A DNA stretch of 64,000 nucleotides from Pasteurella sp030783905. Lineage in GTDB: Bacteria > Pseudomonadota > Gammaproteobacteria > Enterobacterales > Pasteurellaceae. Below, in pieces: positions 33,328-42,861 of this stretch (positions are counted from its first letter, which is position 1; every line of letters starts with the position of its first letter). Position numbers and translations under genes: made by a program. The stretch spans positions 2,046,001-2,110,000 of the forward strand of contig CP182107.1 of the NCBI GenBank assembly GCA_051122655.1, written 5' to 3'. Under the pieces are notes generated by a model. It saw nothing but the letters and a program-made list of their open reading frames with translations. It had not been told where the DNA came from and made no database searches.

Positions 33328-33702
33328 ATGGCAACTATCAACCAGCTAGTACGCAAACCGCGTGTGAAAAAGGTTGTAAAAAGTAACGTTCCTGCATTAG
33401 AGGCTTGCCCGCAGAAACGTGGTGTGTGCACCCGTGTATACACAACTACACCTAAAAAACCGAACTCAGCATTACGTAAAGTATGCCGTATTCGTTTAAC
33501 TAACGGTTACGAAGTAACCTCTTACATCGGCGGTGAAGGTCATAACCTTCAAGAGCACAGTGTTGTGCTTATCCGTGGCGGTCGTGTTAAAGACTTACCA
33601 GGTGTGCGTTATCACACTGTACGCGGTGCATTAGACTGTGCTGGCGTGAAAGATCGTAAACAAGGTCGTTCTAAATACGGCGTTAAACGTCCTAAATCTT
33701 AA
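33328..33702 (+). CDS. rpsL: 30S ribosomal protein S12
   Basis: S12 helps decoding at the ribosomal A site. The 124-residue sequence is nearly identical to E. coli S12. The lysines where streptomycin-resistance changes arise are wild type (TTPKKPNS, and GGRVKDLPG), so a streptomycin-sensitive ribosome is predicted. CTGGAG precedes the ATG. First gene of rpsL-rpsG-fusA-tuf. Confidence 0.99.
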   Translation: MATINQLVRKPRVKKVVKSNVPALEACPQKRGVCTRVYTTTPKKPNSALRKVCRIRLTNGYEVTSYIGGEGHNLQEHSVVLIRGGRVKDLPGVRYHTVRGALDCAGVKDRKQGRSKYGVKRPKS

Positions 33703-33757
33703 TGGTTCTCCGTTGAGTAAGGCCAAACGTCTAAATTAGTAAAACTATTTAAACCAT

Positions 33758-33801
33758 AAACTCCAGTCAAAAGGCGATATTTATCGCAAAATGTAGAGTT
33801 T
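33758..33801 (+). promoter_or_regulatory. Candidate S7 autoregulatory mRNA site
   Basis: Between rpsL and rpsG an outer stem AAACTC/GAGTTT (33758-33763, 33796-33801) encloses a hairpin GCGATA-TT-TATCGC (33774-33787) with bulged flanks. In E. coli S7 binds the rpsL-rpsG spacer to repress its own synthesis; the position and layout here suggest the same. Confidence 0.5.
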
Positions 33802-33838
33802 TGGGAAATCCTGAAGATTAATTACGGAGAAATTCGCA

Positions 33839-34309
33839 ATGCCACGTCGTCGTAGTATTGAACCACGCAAGATTCTTCCAGATCCAAAATTCGGATCAGA
33901 ATTACTTGCTAAATTTATTAATGTTTTAATGGTAGATGGTAAAAAATCTATCGCAGAAAAAATCGTTTATAGTGCATTAGACACATTAGCACAACGTACT
34001 GGTAAAGAAGCGTTAGAAGCTTTCGAAGCTGCACTTGATAATGTTCGTCCAACCGTTGAGGTAAAATCTCGTCGTGTGGGTGGCTCTACTTATCAAGTTC
34101 CTGTCGAAGTTCGTCCAGTGCGTCGTAACGCATTAGGTATGCGTTGGATTGTTGACGCAGCACGTAAACGTGGTGATAAGTCAATGGCTTTACGTTTAGC
34201 AAACGAATTATCTGATGCATCAGAAAACAAAGGTGCAGCAGTGAAAAAACGTGAAGATGTTCACCGTATGGCTGAAGCTAACAAAGCGTTTGCACATTAC
34301 CGTTGGTAA
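33839..34309 (+). CDS. rpsG: 30S ribosomal protein S7
   Basis: S7 nucleates assembly of the 30S head and contacts tRNA at the E site. The 156-residue protein has the conserved start MPRRRSIEPRKILPDPKFGS and the arm VRPVRRNALGMRWIV. A GGAGAAATT ribosome site precedes the ATG. Likely self-regulated through the spacer structure just upstream. Confidence 0.99.
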   Translation: MPRRRSIEPRKILPDPKFGSELLAKFINVLMVDGKKSIAEKIVYSALDTLAQRTGKEALEAFEAALDNVRPTVEVKSRRVGGSTYQVPVEVRPVRRNALGMRWIVDAARKRGDKSMALRLANELSDASENKGAAVKKREDVHRMAEANKAFAHYRW

Positions 34310-34410
34310 GTTTTTAGCAACTACGTTTTCAGGCTTCATCTCATTTAATTATGTGGTGAAGCCTTATACATATTTAAAATTTCATATTTAATTCCAGCAA
34401 GGAAATAATA

Positions 34411-36513
34411 ATGGCACGTACAACCCCTATTGAAAGATACCGTAACATTGGTATCAGTGCTCACATTGACGCAGGTAAAACAACCACTTCTGAGCGTATC
34501 CTGTTCTATACCGGTGTGAGTCACAAACTTGGTGAGGTGCACGATGGTGCAGCTACCATGGACTGGATGGAACAAGAGCAAGAGCGTGGTATCACAATCA
34601 CCTCAGCAGCCACAACGGCATTCTGGTCTGGTATGTCTAAACAATATCCACAACACCGTATCAACGTGATTGATACCCCAGGACACGTGGACTTCACAAT
34701 CGAAGTAGAACGTTCAATGCGTGTTCTTGACGGTGCAGTGATGGTTTACTGTGCGGTGGGTGGTGTGCAACCACAATCAGAAACCGTATGGCGTCAAGCG
34801 AACAAATACCAAGTTCCTCGTGTCGCATTCGTTAACAAAATGGACCGTACTGGTGCTAACTTCTTACGTGTTGTTGAACAAATCAAAACTCGCTTAGGTG
34901 GTAATTCTGTTCCTTTACAATTACCAATCGGTTCAGAAGATAATTTCAAAGGTGTTGTTGATCTTATCAAAATGAAAGCGATCAACTGGAACGAAGCAGA
35001 TCAAGGTATGACCTTTACCTATGAAGAGATTCCAGCTGAAATGTTAGATGCTTGTGAAGAATGGCGTCAAAATTTAGTTGAATCTGCTGCAGAAGCATCA
35101 GAAGAATTAATGGAAAAATACCTTGGCGGTGAAGAATTAACAGAAGAAGAAATCAAAACTGGTTTACGTCAACGCGTATTAGCGGGTGAAATCATTCCGG
35201 TATGCTGTGGTTCTGCCTTCAAAAATAAAGGTGTTCAAGCGATGCTTGATGCGGTAATCGATTATTTACCAGCACCAACGGATATCCCTGCAATTAAAGG
35301 TATCAATCCAGATGAAACTGAAGGTGAGCGTCATGCAAGTGATGATGAGCCGTTCTCTGCACTTGCGTTTAAAATCGCAACTGACCCATTTGTAGGTAAC
35401 TTAACGTTCTTCCGTGTTTATTCTGGTGTCATTAATTCAGGTGATACAGTATTAAACTCTGTAAAAGATAAACGTGAACGTTTCGGTCGTATCGTACAGA
35501 TGCACGCAAACAAACGTGAAGAAATTAAAGAAGTCCGTGCGGGCGATATCGCTGCAGCAATTGGTTTGAAAGATGTGGGTACTGGTGATACATTATGTGC
35601 ACAGGATGCGCCAATCATCCTTGAGCGTATGGAATTCCCAGAGCCAGTAATTTCTGTTGCTGTGGAGCCAAAAACGAAAGCAGACCAAGAAAAAATGGGT
35701 CTTGCATTAGGTCGTTTAGCACAAGAAGACCCTTCATTCCGTGTACATACTGATGAAGAGTCTGGCGAAACTATTATCTCTGGTATGGGTGAGTTACACT
35801 TAGATATTATCGTTGACCGTATGCGTCGTGAATTCAAAGTTGAAGCGAACATCGGTAAACCACAAGTATCTTACCGTGAAACTATCCGTACTCGCGTTAA
35901 TGATGTGGAAGGTAAACACGCAAAACAATCTGGTGGTCGCGGTCAATATGGTCACGTTGTTATCGACTTATATCCGTTAGATCCAGAAGGTCCGGGTTAT
36001 GAGTTCGTGAACGAAATCAAAGGTGGTGTAATCCCTGGTGAATACATCCCAGCAGTAGATAAAGGTATTCAAGAACAACTTAAATCTGGTCCATTAGCGG
36101 GTTATCCAGTAGTGGATTTAGGTGTACGTTTACACTTCGGTTCATACCATGATGTTGACTCATCTGAGCTTGCGTTTAAATTAGCTGCATCTTTAGCATT
36201 TAAAGCTGCATTTAATAAAGCAAACCCAGTGCTTCTTGAGCCAATCATGAAAGTAGAAGTTGAAACACCACCAGACTACGTAGGTGATGTAATTGGTGAC
36301 TTAAGCCGTCGTCGTGCGATGGTTAACGGCCAAGAAGCAAATGAATTTGTTGTGAAGATCAATGCAGAAGTACCACTTTCAGAGATGTTTGGTTATGCAA
36401 CTGACCTTCGTTCACAAACTCAAGGTCGTGCTTCATACTCAATGGAACCATTGAAGTACGCAGAAGCACCGAAAAACGTTGCTGATGCAATCATTGAAGC
36501 TCGCAAAAAATAA
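34411..36513 (+). CDS. fusA: Elongation factor G
   Basis: EF-G drives ribosomal translocation and, with RRF, ribosome recycling. The 700-residue protein has G motifs AHIDAGKTTTSERI (P loop), DTPGHVDF and VNKMDRTGAN, then EF-G domains II-V ending with YGYATDLRSQTQGRA-like sequence (MFGYATDLRS). AGGAAATAAT precedes the ATG. Third gene of the str operon. Confidence 0.99.
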   Translation: MARTTPIERYRNIGISAHIDAGKTTTSERILFYTGVSHKLGEVHDGAATMDWMEQEQERGITITSAATTAFWSGMSKQYPQHRINVIDTPGHVDFTIEVERSMRVLDGAVMVYCAVGGVQPQSETVWRQANKYQVPRVAFVNKMDRTGANFLRVVEQIKTRLGGNSVPLQLPIGSEDNFKGVVDLIKMKAINWNEADQGMTFTYEEIPAEMLDACEEWRQNLVESAAEASEELMEKYLGGEELTEEEIKTGLRQRVLAGEIIPVCCGSAFKNKGVQAMLDAVIDYLPAPTDIPAIKGINPDETEGERHASDDEPFSALAFKIATDPFVGNLTFFRVYSGVINSGDTVLNSVKDKRERFGRIVQMHANKREEIKEVRAGDIAAAIGLKDVGTGDTLCAQDAPIILERMEFPEPVISVAVEPKTKADQEKMGLALGRLAQEDPSFRVHTDEESGETIISGMGELHLDIIVDRMRREFKVEANIGKPQVSYRETIRTRVNDVEGKHAKQSGGRGQYGHVVIDLYPLDPEGPGYEFVNEIKGGVIPGEYIPAVDKGIQEQLKSGPLAGYPVVDLGVRLHFGSYHDVDSSELAFKLAASLAFKAAFNKANPVLLEPIMKVEVETPPDYVGDVIGDLSRRRAMVNGQEANEFVVKINAEVPLSEMFGYATDLRSQTQGRASYSMEPLKYAEAPKNVADAIIEARKK

Positions 36514-36572
36514 TTTTGTTTAACAAACCACAAGCTGTTATGGCTTGTGGTCTCTACTGAGGAAACTTAATC

Positions 36573-37757
36573 GTGTCTAAAGAAAAATTTGAACGTACAA
36601 AACCGCACGTAAACGTGGGTACAATCGGCCACGTTGACCATGGTAAAACAACTTTAACCGCAGCAATCACAACCGTATTAGCAAAACACTACGGTGGTGC
36701 AGCGCGTGCATTCGACCAAATTGACAACGCGCCAGAAGAAAAAGCGCGTGGTATCACCATCAACACGTCACACGTAGAATACGATACACCAACTCGTCAC
36801 TACGCACACGTTGACTGTCCAGGACACGCGGACTATGTGAAAAACATGATTACCGGTGCGGCACAAATGGACGGCGCTATCTTAGTAGTAGCAGCAACTG
36901 ACGGTCCGATGCCACAAACTCGTGAGCACATTCTTTTAGGTCGTCAAGTAGGTGTGCCATACATCATCGTATTCTTAAACAAATGCGACATGGTGGATGA
37001 TGAAGAATTATTAGAATTAGTTGAAATGGAAGTGCGTGAACTTCTTTCTCAATATGATTTCCCAGGTGATGACACACCAATCGTACGTGGTTCAGCGTTA
37101 CAAGCGTTAAACGGTGTGGCAGAGTGGGAAGAGAAAATTCTTGAGTTAGCAAACCACTTAGATACTTACATTCCAGAGCCACAACGTGCAATCGACCAAC
37201 CGTTCCTTCTTCCAATTGAAGACGTGTTCTCAATTTCTGGTCGTGGTACTGTAGTAACTGGTCGTGTTGAGCGTGGTATCATCCGTACAGGTGAAGAAGT
37301 GGAAATCGTGGGTATCAAACCGACAACGAAAACCACTGTAACAGGTGTTGAGATGTTCCGTAAATTATTAGACGAAGGTCGTGCGGGTGAAAACGTTGGT
37401 GCGTTATTACGTGGTACAAAACGTGAAGAAATCGAGCGTGGTCAAGTATTAGCGAAACCAGGTTCAATCACACCACACACAGACTTTGAATCAGAAGTTT
37501 ACGTGTTATCAAAAGAAGAAGGTGGTCGTCATACGCCATTCTTCAAAGGTTACCGTCCACAGTTCTACTTCCGTACAACTGACGTAACAGGTACAATCGA
37601 ATTACCAGAAGGCGTAGAGATGGTGATGCCTGGTGATAACATCAAGATGACTGTCAGCTTGATTCACCCAATCGCGATGGACCAAGGTTTACGCTTTGCG
37701 ATTCGTGAAGGTGGTCGTACAGTTGGTGCGGGTGTGGTAGCGAAAATTATCAAATAA
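36573..37757 (+). CDS. tuf: Elongation factor Tu
   Basis: EF-Tu brings aminoacyl-tRNA to the ribosome as a GTP complex. The 394-residue protein has GHVDHGKTTLTAAI, DCPGHADYVKNM and LNKCDMVDD. Translation starts at GTG with GAGGAAACTTAAT upstream. Codon use is extremely biased, as expected for the most abundant protein. Pasteurellaceae normally carry a second tuf copy; none is in this window. Confidence 0.99.
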   Translation: MSKEKFERTKPHVNVGTIGHVDHGKTTLTAAITTVLAKHYGGAARAFDQIDNAPEEKARGITINTSHVEYDTPTRHYAHVDCPGHADYVKNMITGAAQMDGAILVVAATDGPMPQTREHILLGRQVGVPYIIVFLNKCDMVDDEELLELVEMEVRELLSQYDFPGDDTPIVRGSALQALNGVAEWEEKILELANHLDTYIPEPQRAIDQPFLLPIEDVFSISGRGTVVTGRVERGIIRTGEEVEIVGIKPTTKTTVTGVEMFRKLLDEGRAGENVGALLRGTKREEIERGQVLAKPGSITPHTDFESEVYVLSKEEGGRHTPFFKGYRPQFYFRTTDVTGTIELPEGVEMVMPGDNIKMTVSLIHPIAMDQGLRFAIREGGRTVGAGVVAKIIK

Positions 37758-37777
37758 TTGAGCTTCACTTGCTTAAG

Positions 37778-37806
37778 AAGGCGTATCGAAAGATGCGCCT
37801 TTTTGT
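37778..37806 (+). terminator. Terminator of the str operon
   Basis: AAGGCGTATC and GATGCGCCTT with loop GAAA (tetraloop-like) and one G-U pair, followed by TTTTTG. Confidence 0.88.
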
Positions 37807-38018
37807 TTTTTTACTGATTTTGAAGTCACTGTTGAGTGAACAAAAAAACACGCATAAAATAGACCGCACTTTTCTGCGTTGTTAGCAAGTATTGCGGGCT
37901 AAGAACAGTGAAAAATTTAGGGTTCAGTCGTAATTTTAATATGCATTTTTTAAATAAAGTGCTACAATCACGCGTTCAGAAACGAATCCCCTATTTAAGT
38001 TAAGTAATGGATTAAATT

Positions 38019-38429
38019 ATGGCGTTAGAAATTGAGAAAAAGAAAAATGCGCATGAAGTCGAGAACCAAAAGTCAAAAGGCTTGAATCGCTTTTTATGGT
38101 TGCTCGTGATTGTGGTGATTGCAACGGCAGCATTGGGTAATATTTATTTTGTAGAACAATTTTCTACTCCGATTCGTGTGGTTGGAGTCGTGGTTTTATT
38201 GTTGATTGCGTTAGGTCTTGCTGCATTAACAAACCAAGGTGTGAAAGCACGTCATTTCTTTAGTGAATCAAGAATTGAATTAAGAAAAATTGTCTGGCCA
38301 ACGCGTCCAGAAGCGATGCAAACGACATTAATTGTGGCAGGTGTAACGATTGTTGTGTCTTTAATCCTGTGGGGATTAGATTCAGTGATTGTGGCGTTAA
38401 TTACTTTCTTAACAGATTTGAGGTTCTAA
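38019..38429 (+). CDS. secE: Protein translocase subunit SecE
   Basis: SecE is a core part of the SecYEG channel. At 136 residues it is the three-helix form of gamma-proteobacteria: two N-terminal helices (about 26-44 and 52-72), the amphipathic segment FFSESRIELRKIVWPTRPEA, and the essential C-terminal helix. One base separates its stop from the nusG start, the usual secE-nusG pair. The TACAAT at 37961-37966 may be its -10. Confidence 0.96.
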   Translation: MALEIEKKKNAHEVENQKSKGLNRFLWLLVIVVIATAALGNIYFVEQFSTPIRVVGVVVLLLIALGLAALTNQGVKARHFFSESRIELRKIVWPTRPEAMQTTLIVAGVTIVVSLILWGLDSVIVALITFLTDLRF

Positions 38430-38430
38430 A

Positions 38431-38982
38431 ATGACAGAAACAGCAACCAAAAAACGTTGGTATGTGTTACAGGCTTTTTCTGGTTTTGAAGGTCGTGTTG
38501 CAGCAACTTTGCGTGAATATATTAAATTACACCAAATGGAAGAGCAATTTGGTGAAGTACTTGTCCCAACGGAAGAAGTCGTAGAAAACGTAGCAGGAAA
38601 AAGACGCAAAAGTGAACGTAAGTTTTTTCCAGGTTATGTGTTGGTCCAAATGGAAATGAACGATGAAACCTGGCATTTGGTGCGCAGTGTGCCTCGTGTG
38701 ATGGGATTCATTGGTGGTACGGCTGATAAGCCCGCGCCAATTTCACAACGTGAAGCAGATCGTATTTTGAACCGCTTACAAGAAAGTTCAGAAAAACCAC
38801 GTCACAGAAAAGAGTTCCAACCTGGTGAAGAAGTGCGCGTAACGGAAGGACCATTTGCTGACTTTAATGGTACAGTGGAAGAAGTGGATTATGAAAAAGG
38901 TCGCTTAAAAGTGTCTGTTTCAATCTTTGGTCGTGCTACACCGGTTGAACTTGAATTCAGCCAAGTTGAAAAAACAAATTAA
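38431..38982 (+). CDS. nusG: Transcription termination/antitermination factor NusG
   Basis: NusG travels with RNA polymerase, suppresses pausing, helps Rho, and couples transcription to ribosomes through S10. The 183-residue protein has the NGN domain (KKRWYVLQAFSGFEGRVA; FFPGYVLVQM) and C-terminal KOW domain (GEEVRVTEGPFADFNGTVEE). E. coli NusG has 181 residues. Confidence 0.98.
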   Translation: MTETATKKRWYVLQAFSGFEGRVAATLREYIKLHQMEEQFGEVLVPTEEVVENVAGKRRKSERKFFPGYVLVQMEMNDETWHLVRSVPRVMGFIGGTADKPAPISQREADRILNRLQESSEKPRHRKEFQPGEEVRVTEGPFADFNGTVEEVDYEKGRLKVSVSIFGRATPVELEFSQVEKTN

Positions 38983-38988
38983 TTTTTA

Positions 38989-39025
38989 ACCGCACTTATC
39001 ATTCATACTGATAGATAGGTGCGGT
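38989..39025 (+). terminator. Hairpin after nusG
   Basis: ACCGCACTTATC and GATAGGTGCGGT form a 12-base stem with one G-U pair and a 13-base loop, followed by GAGCTTTTG. The left arm contains a full uptake signal; the right arm a one-base variant. Confidence 0.65.
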
Positions 39026-39046
39026 GAGCTTTTGAGTAATTTTTAC

Positions 39047-39125
39047 TTGAAGTTTGGGTTGTGTTTAATTAAAATACAGCCTTTTCGTAAACAGGGGAGC
39101 TAGCAATAGCGCGATAACCCATTCT
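39047..39125 (+). promoter_or_regulatory. rplKA promoter and candidate L1-binding leader
   Basis: TTGAAG (39047-39052), 17 bases, TAAAAT (39070-39075). The leader that follows contains CGTAAACAGGGGAGCTAGC (39086-39104), which resembles the L1 target in the E. coli L11 operon leader that mimics its 23S rRNA site. L1 repression of rplK-rplA translation is expected by analogy. Confidence 0.55.
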
Positions 39126-39139
39126 AGAGGAAGCTAAAA

Positions 39140-39568
39140 ATGGCAAAAAAAGTACAAGCCTATGTTAAGTTGCAAGTTGCAGCTGGTATGGCTAACCCTT
39201 CACCACCAGTTGGTCCGGCATTAGGTCAACAAGGTGTGAACATTATGGAATTCTGTAAAGCATTCAATGCTCGTACTGAGAGTTTAGAAAAAGGTTTACC
39301 AATTCCAGTTGTTATCACGGTGTATGCAGACCGTTCATTCACGTTTATTACTAAAACCCCTCCTGCAGCTGTATTATTGAAAAAAGCAGCAGGTATCAAG
39401 TCTGGTTCAGGTAAACCAAACAAAGATAAAGTAGGTAAAGTGACATTAGAACAAGTTCGTCAAATCGCTGAAACTAAAGCAGCGGATATGACAGGTGCAT
39501 CTATCGAAACGAAAATGAAATCAATCGCTGGTACAGCTCGCTCAATGGGCTTAGTGGTGGAGGAATAA
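39140..39568 (+). CDS. rplK: 50S ribosomal protein L11
   Basis: L11 binds the GTPase-associated centre of 23S rRNA and is needed for RelA activation. The 142-residue protein begins AKKVQAYVKLQVAAGMANPS with the proline-rich PSPPVGPALGQQGVN, a thiostrepton contact region. AGAGGAAG precedes the ATG. Four bases separate it from rplA. Confidence 0.99.
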   Translation: MAKKVQAYVKLQVAAGMANPSPPVGPALGQQGVNIMEFCKAFNARTESLEKGLPIPVVITVYADRSFTFITKTPPAAVLLKKAAGIKSGSGKPNKDKVGKVTLEQVRQIAETKAADMTGASIETKMKSIAGTARSMGLVVEE

Positions 39569-39572
39569 GACG

Positions 39573-40262
39573 ATGGCTAAATTGACAAAAAAAATGAAAG
39601 CAATCAAGGCGGCAGTCGACTCTACAAAAGCCTATGAAATCAATGAAGCAATCGCAGTATTAAAAGAATTTGCGACAGCTAAATTCGTTGAGAGTGTTGA
39701 TGTAGCGGTTAACTTAGGTATCGATCCGCGTAAATCTGACCAAAACGTGCGTGGTGCAACTGTATTACCACACGGTACAGGTCGTTCTGTGCGTGTTGCT
39801 GTGTTTACACAAGGTGCAAATGCAGAAGCAGCTAAAGAAGCAGGTGCAGATTTAGTCGGTATGGAAGATTTAGCTGAATTAGTGAAAAAAGGTGAAATGA
39901 ACTTCGACGTTGTGATCGCTTCTCCAGATGCGATGCGTGTTGTAGGTCAATTAGGTCAAATTTTAGGTCCACGTGGTTTAATGCCAAACCCTAAAGTAGG
40001 TACTGTTACACCAAACGTTGCTGATGCAGTGAAAAATGCAAAATCTGGTCAGGTTCGTTACCGTAATGATAAAAACGGTATCATCCACACTACAATCGGT
40101 AAAGTTAACTTTAGCGAAGAACAATTAAAAGAAAACTTACAAGCCTTATTAGCAGCGTTAGCGAAAGCAAAACCAACGACGTCTAAAGGTGTGTTCATCA
40201 AGAAAGTCAGTCTTTCTACCACAATGGGTGCGGGTGTAGCGGTTGATCAAGCTTCACTTTAA
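39573..40262 (+). CDS. rplA: 50S ribosomal protein L1
   Basis: L1 forms the mobile stalk that moves tRNA out of the E site and represses its own operon. The 229-residue protein includes NLGIDPRKSDQNVRGATVLPHG and GPRGLMPNPKVGTVT. In E. coli rplJ follows immediately; here two glycerate genes on the opposite strand intervene. Confidence 0.99.
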   Translation: MAKLTKKMKAIKAAVDSTKAYEINEAIAVLKEFATAKFVESVDVAVNLGIDPRKSDQNVRGATVLPHGTGRSVRVAVFTQGANAEAAKEAGADLVGMEDLAELVKKGEMNFDVVIASPDAMRVVGQLGQILGPRGLMPNPKVGTVTPNVADAVKNAKSGQVRYRNDKNGIIHTTIGKVNFSEEQLKENLQALLAALAKAKPTTSKGVFIKKVSLSTTMGAGVAVDQASL

Positions 40263-40279
40263 TCGATTGATTTAAAAAG

Positions 40280-40310
40280 AAAAAGTGCAATGAAATATTG
40301 CACTTTTTTT
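40280..40310 (+). terminator. Terminator after rplA
   Basis: AAAAGTGCAAT/ATTGCACTTTT perfect stem (40281-40291, 40297-40307) with loop GAAAT, then T run. The reverse tail is also A/T-rich, so it can also end glxK transcription. The stem core is one base off an uptake signal. Confidence 0.92.
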
Positions 40311-40326
40311 ATCTCTTTTTGTTGGC

Positions 40327-41472
40327 TTAGCTTGGTATATGTTTGGCAATTAAATACAAGCGGGCAATATTTTGTGCTGCAGAAATTAAGTTTTCTCGAC
40401 CGCACGCTAAGGTGGCTTCCAGGCTGTTAACTTGGCGTATAATAGGGAAGACAGCATCAATCCCAACCGGATAAACCACTTCATAATCTTCTCTTAGACT
40501 CCCCACAATGGCAATCACGGGTTTCTGAAATTGTTTCGCCACTTTGGCTACACCACTTGGGGTTTTTCCTTGTGCAGTTTGACTGTCCATTCTACCTTCA
40601 CCGGTGATCACCAAATCCGCATTTTCGATCATTTGATCTAATTTCACTGCGTTAATGACAATATCGACTCCCGCACTCAAAGAAACATGAGGAAGTAATA
40701 ATAACCCTCCGCCCATTCCACCTGCCGCACCAGCGCCAGCATGATCACGGATATTACGTTGATATTGTTGTTCTACAATATGAGAGAAATGAAGTAAGGC
40801 GTGATCGAGCTGTGTGACCATTTCAGTTGTGGCGCCTTTTTGAGGACCAAAAATAGCAGCCGCACCACGCGGTCCACACAATGGATTATTGACATCGCAT
40901 GCCACTTCCACCTCAACGGAAGATAAACGGGGATCTAATTGAGATAAATCGATACGTATAATATCTTGTAGTTGTTCACCACCGTAACCAATTTGTTGGT
41001 TATCTTGATTTAGAAACCTTGCTCCAAGAGCCTGCAACATACCGACGCCACCATCATTCGTGGCGCTACCACCGATTCCAAGTATGATTTTTTTTACCCC
41101 AAGTTCCAAGGCCGCTTTTATCAATTGCCCCGTGCCAAAACTGGTTGTTTTTAAAGGGTTACGTTGTGCGAGAGGCACTAAATGCAAGCCAGAAGCAGAG
41201 GCCATTTCGATAATAGCCGTACGCTTATCTCCAGATAGCCCAAAAAATGCTTGGGTTTGATTACCTAATGGGGCGATTACATCGGTATAAATAAGCTCAC
41301 CTTGTGTGGCATCCACTAAAGATTGCACGGTGCCTTCGCCACCATCTGCCATGGGGACAAGCACATACTCTGCATCAGGTAAGATTTTTTGAAACCCGAT
41401 TTTAATTGCCTCTGCGACTTCAAGCGCGGTTAAACTTTCTTTGAAAGAATCAGGTGCAATCACAATTCGCAT
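40327..41472 (-). CDS. glxK: Glycerate 2-kinase (GarK/GlxK family)
   Basis: Phosphorylates D-glycerate, giving 2-phosphoglycerate in the GarK/GlxK class. The 381-residue protein begins MRIVIAPDSFKESLTALEVA and has PMADGGEGTV, GIGGSATNDGGVGMLQALGA and DLVITGEGRMDSQTAQGKTP, all hallmarks of this type I glycerate kinase; E. coli GarK is also 381 residues. It lies 12 bases downstream of a GntP-type permease on the same strand, so the pair would import and phosphorylate glycerate or a related sugar acid. The exact substrate (glycerate from garD/glx routes) is not shown by sequence. Confidence 0.93.
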   Translation of the reverse strand: MRIVIAPDSFKESLTALEVAEAIKIGFQKILPDAEYVLVPMADGGEGTVQSLVDATQGELIYTDVIAPLGNQTQAFFGLSGDKRTAIIEMASASGLHLVPLAQRNPLKTTSFGTGQLIKAALELGVKKIILGIGGSATNDGGVGMLQALGARFLNQDNQQIGYGGEQLQDIIRIDLSQLDPRLSSVEVEVACDVNNPLCGPRGAAAIFGPQKGATTEMVTQLDHALLHFSHIVEQQYQRNIRDHAGAGAAGGMGGGLLLLPHVSLSAGVDIVINAVKLDQMIENADLVITGEGRMDSQTAQGKTPSGVAKVAKQFQKPVIAIVGSLREDYEVVYPVGIDAVFPIIRQVNSLEATLACGRENLISAAQNIARLYLIAKHIPS

Positions 41473-41484
41473 AAGCTTATCCTT

Positions 41485-42861
41485 TTACAATAAAATCAGT
41501 GAAAGTAGGTAAACCGTGATAATTCCCACTATCCCCATAATTAGCGTCAATGCAGTTTGAGTACGGTAACCTTGTTGTGGCGTCATTTTAGTAAAGTTAG
41601 TGACCACCCAATAATAGCTATCGTTAGCATGAGAAACACACATCGCCCCTGCCGCAATGGCCATGACGGTTAATGCTGCCGCTATTTCAGAGGTTAAGCC
41701 TAAGGCGCTCATTAAAGAATCTTGCGCACTAAACATGCCCATAATGGAAGCCGTGGTGATAATGGCAACCGTTGAACTGCCTTGTGCTGTTTTTAAAATA
41801 GCAGAAATTAAGAATGGGAAGAAAATTCCCGCGGTGCTGATGATATGGGCGTTTTGTTTAATGTACTCCACAAAACCTGCTTGGGTGATGACCTTACCGA
41901 GCACGCCACCCGCTGCCGTAATAAATAAGATCGGACCAACAATTTTTAAGGTGTCATTAGTGAGTTGATCAAAGCCGCTGATTTTTCCCGTTTTGATTAA
42001 TAATATGACTGCACAAATGACCCCAATAGCCAAGGCAATAATTGGGTGACCTAAAAATTGTAACAAAATACCAATATTTCCTTCTAACCCAAGAATTTTA
42101 CTCATTGAGCCTAATGCCATAAGTAAGATCGGTACACAAATTGGTGCTAGACTTAAACGACCACTTGGTAATGTTCCGTATTGTTTTAATAAAGCCTCAT
42201 AGCTTTTTTCAATTAGTGGATCACTCTCATCTGCGTTCAGGGTTATATGACGACTGACCCATTTAGCAAACAGATAACTGGCGAGAAGAACTGGAATAGA
42301 CACGACTACCCCCATGCCGATCACTAATAATAAGTTATGGCTTAACCCGATAGCCCCAGCTGCTGCGATCGGACCCGGTGTAGGGGGAATAAATACATGG
42401 GAGGCATAAAGACCAGCACTGAGCGCCACCGCCATACTAACAGGATTCGCCGCAATTTTTTTACCTAACGCTTCTCTGATCGGATTGAGTACCACAAAAC
42501 CACTGTCGCAGAAAACGGGGATACCCACCACCCAACCCATCATTAACATGGCAAGCTCAGGTCTTTTCTGCCCAACATACTTGACCACCATGTCAGCTAA
42601 TTTGAGCGCTGCACCCGTTTTTTCCAGTACCATACCAATAATGGCACCGAAAATAATCACAATCCCAATGCTTTTGAAGGTGCCACTGAACCCATCACCA
42701 ATCATGGCGGGGATTTTGGCAAGCGGAATACCCGCAATAAAAGCGAGTGCAAGGGAAATAGACATCAACGCGAGGAAAGGATGGACTTTGACTTTTGCAA
42801 TAAGCCAGATCATGATAATGATGGCAATGACAAAAACACAGATTAATGCAATACCACTCAT
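41485..42861 (-). CDS. GntP family sugar-acid permease (probable glycerate uptake)
   Basis: A 458-residue membrane protein with about 12-14 hydrophobic helices. Family marks include GFSGTFKSIGIVIIFGAIIG, PVFCDSGFVVLNPI, and HANDSYYWVVTNFT near the C terminus, as in gluconate permeases GntP/GntT. GntP-type carriers are proton symporters for gluconate, other aldonates or glycerate. Because the next gene encodes glycerate kinase, glycerate is the likely substrate (inference). A strong ribosome site, TAGGAGGT, precedes the ATG at 42861. Confidence 0.88.
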   Translation of the reverse strand: MSGIALICVFVIAIIIMIWLIAKVKVHPFLALMSISLALAFIAGIPLAKIPAMIGDGFSGTFKSIGIVIIFGAIIGMVLEKTGAALKLADMVVKYVGQKRPELAMLMMGWVVGIPVFCDSGFVVLNPIREALGKKIAANPVSMAVALSAGLYASHVFIPPTPGPIAAAGAIGLSHNLLLVIGMGVVVSIPVLLASYLFAKWVSRHITLNADESDPLIEKSYEALLKQYGTLPSGRLSLAPICVPILLMALGSMSKILGLEGNIGILLQFLGHPIIALAIGVICAVILLIKTGKISGFDQLTNDTLKIVGPILFITAAGGVLGKVITQAGFVEYIKQNAHIISTAGIFFPFLISAILKTAQGSSTVAIITTASIMGMFSAQDSLMSALGLTSEIAAALTVMAIAAGAMCVSHANDSYYWVVTNFTKMTPQQGYRTQTALTLIMGIVGIITVYLLSLILL

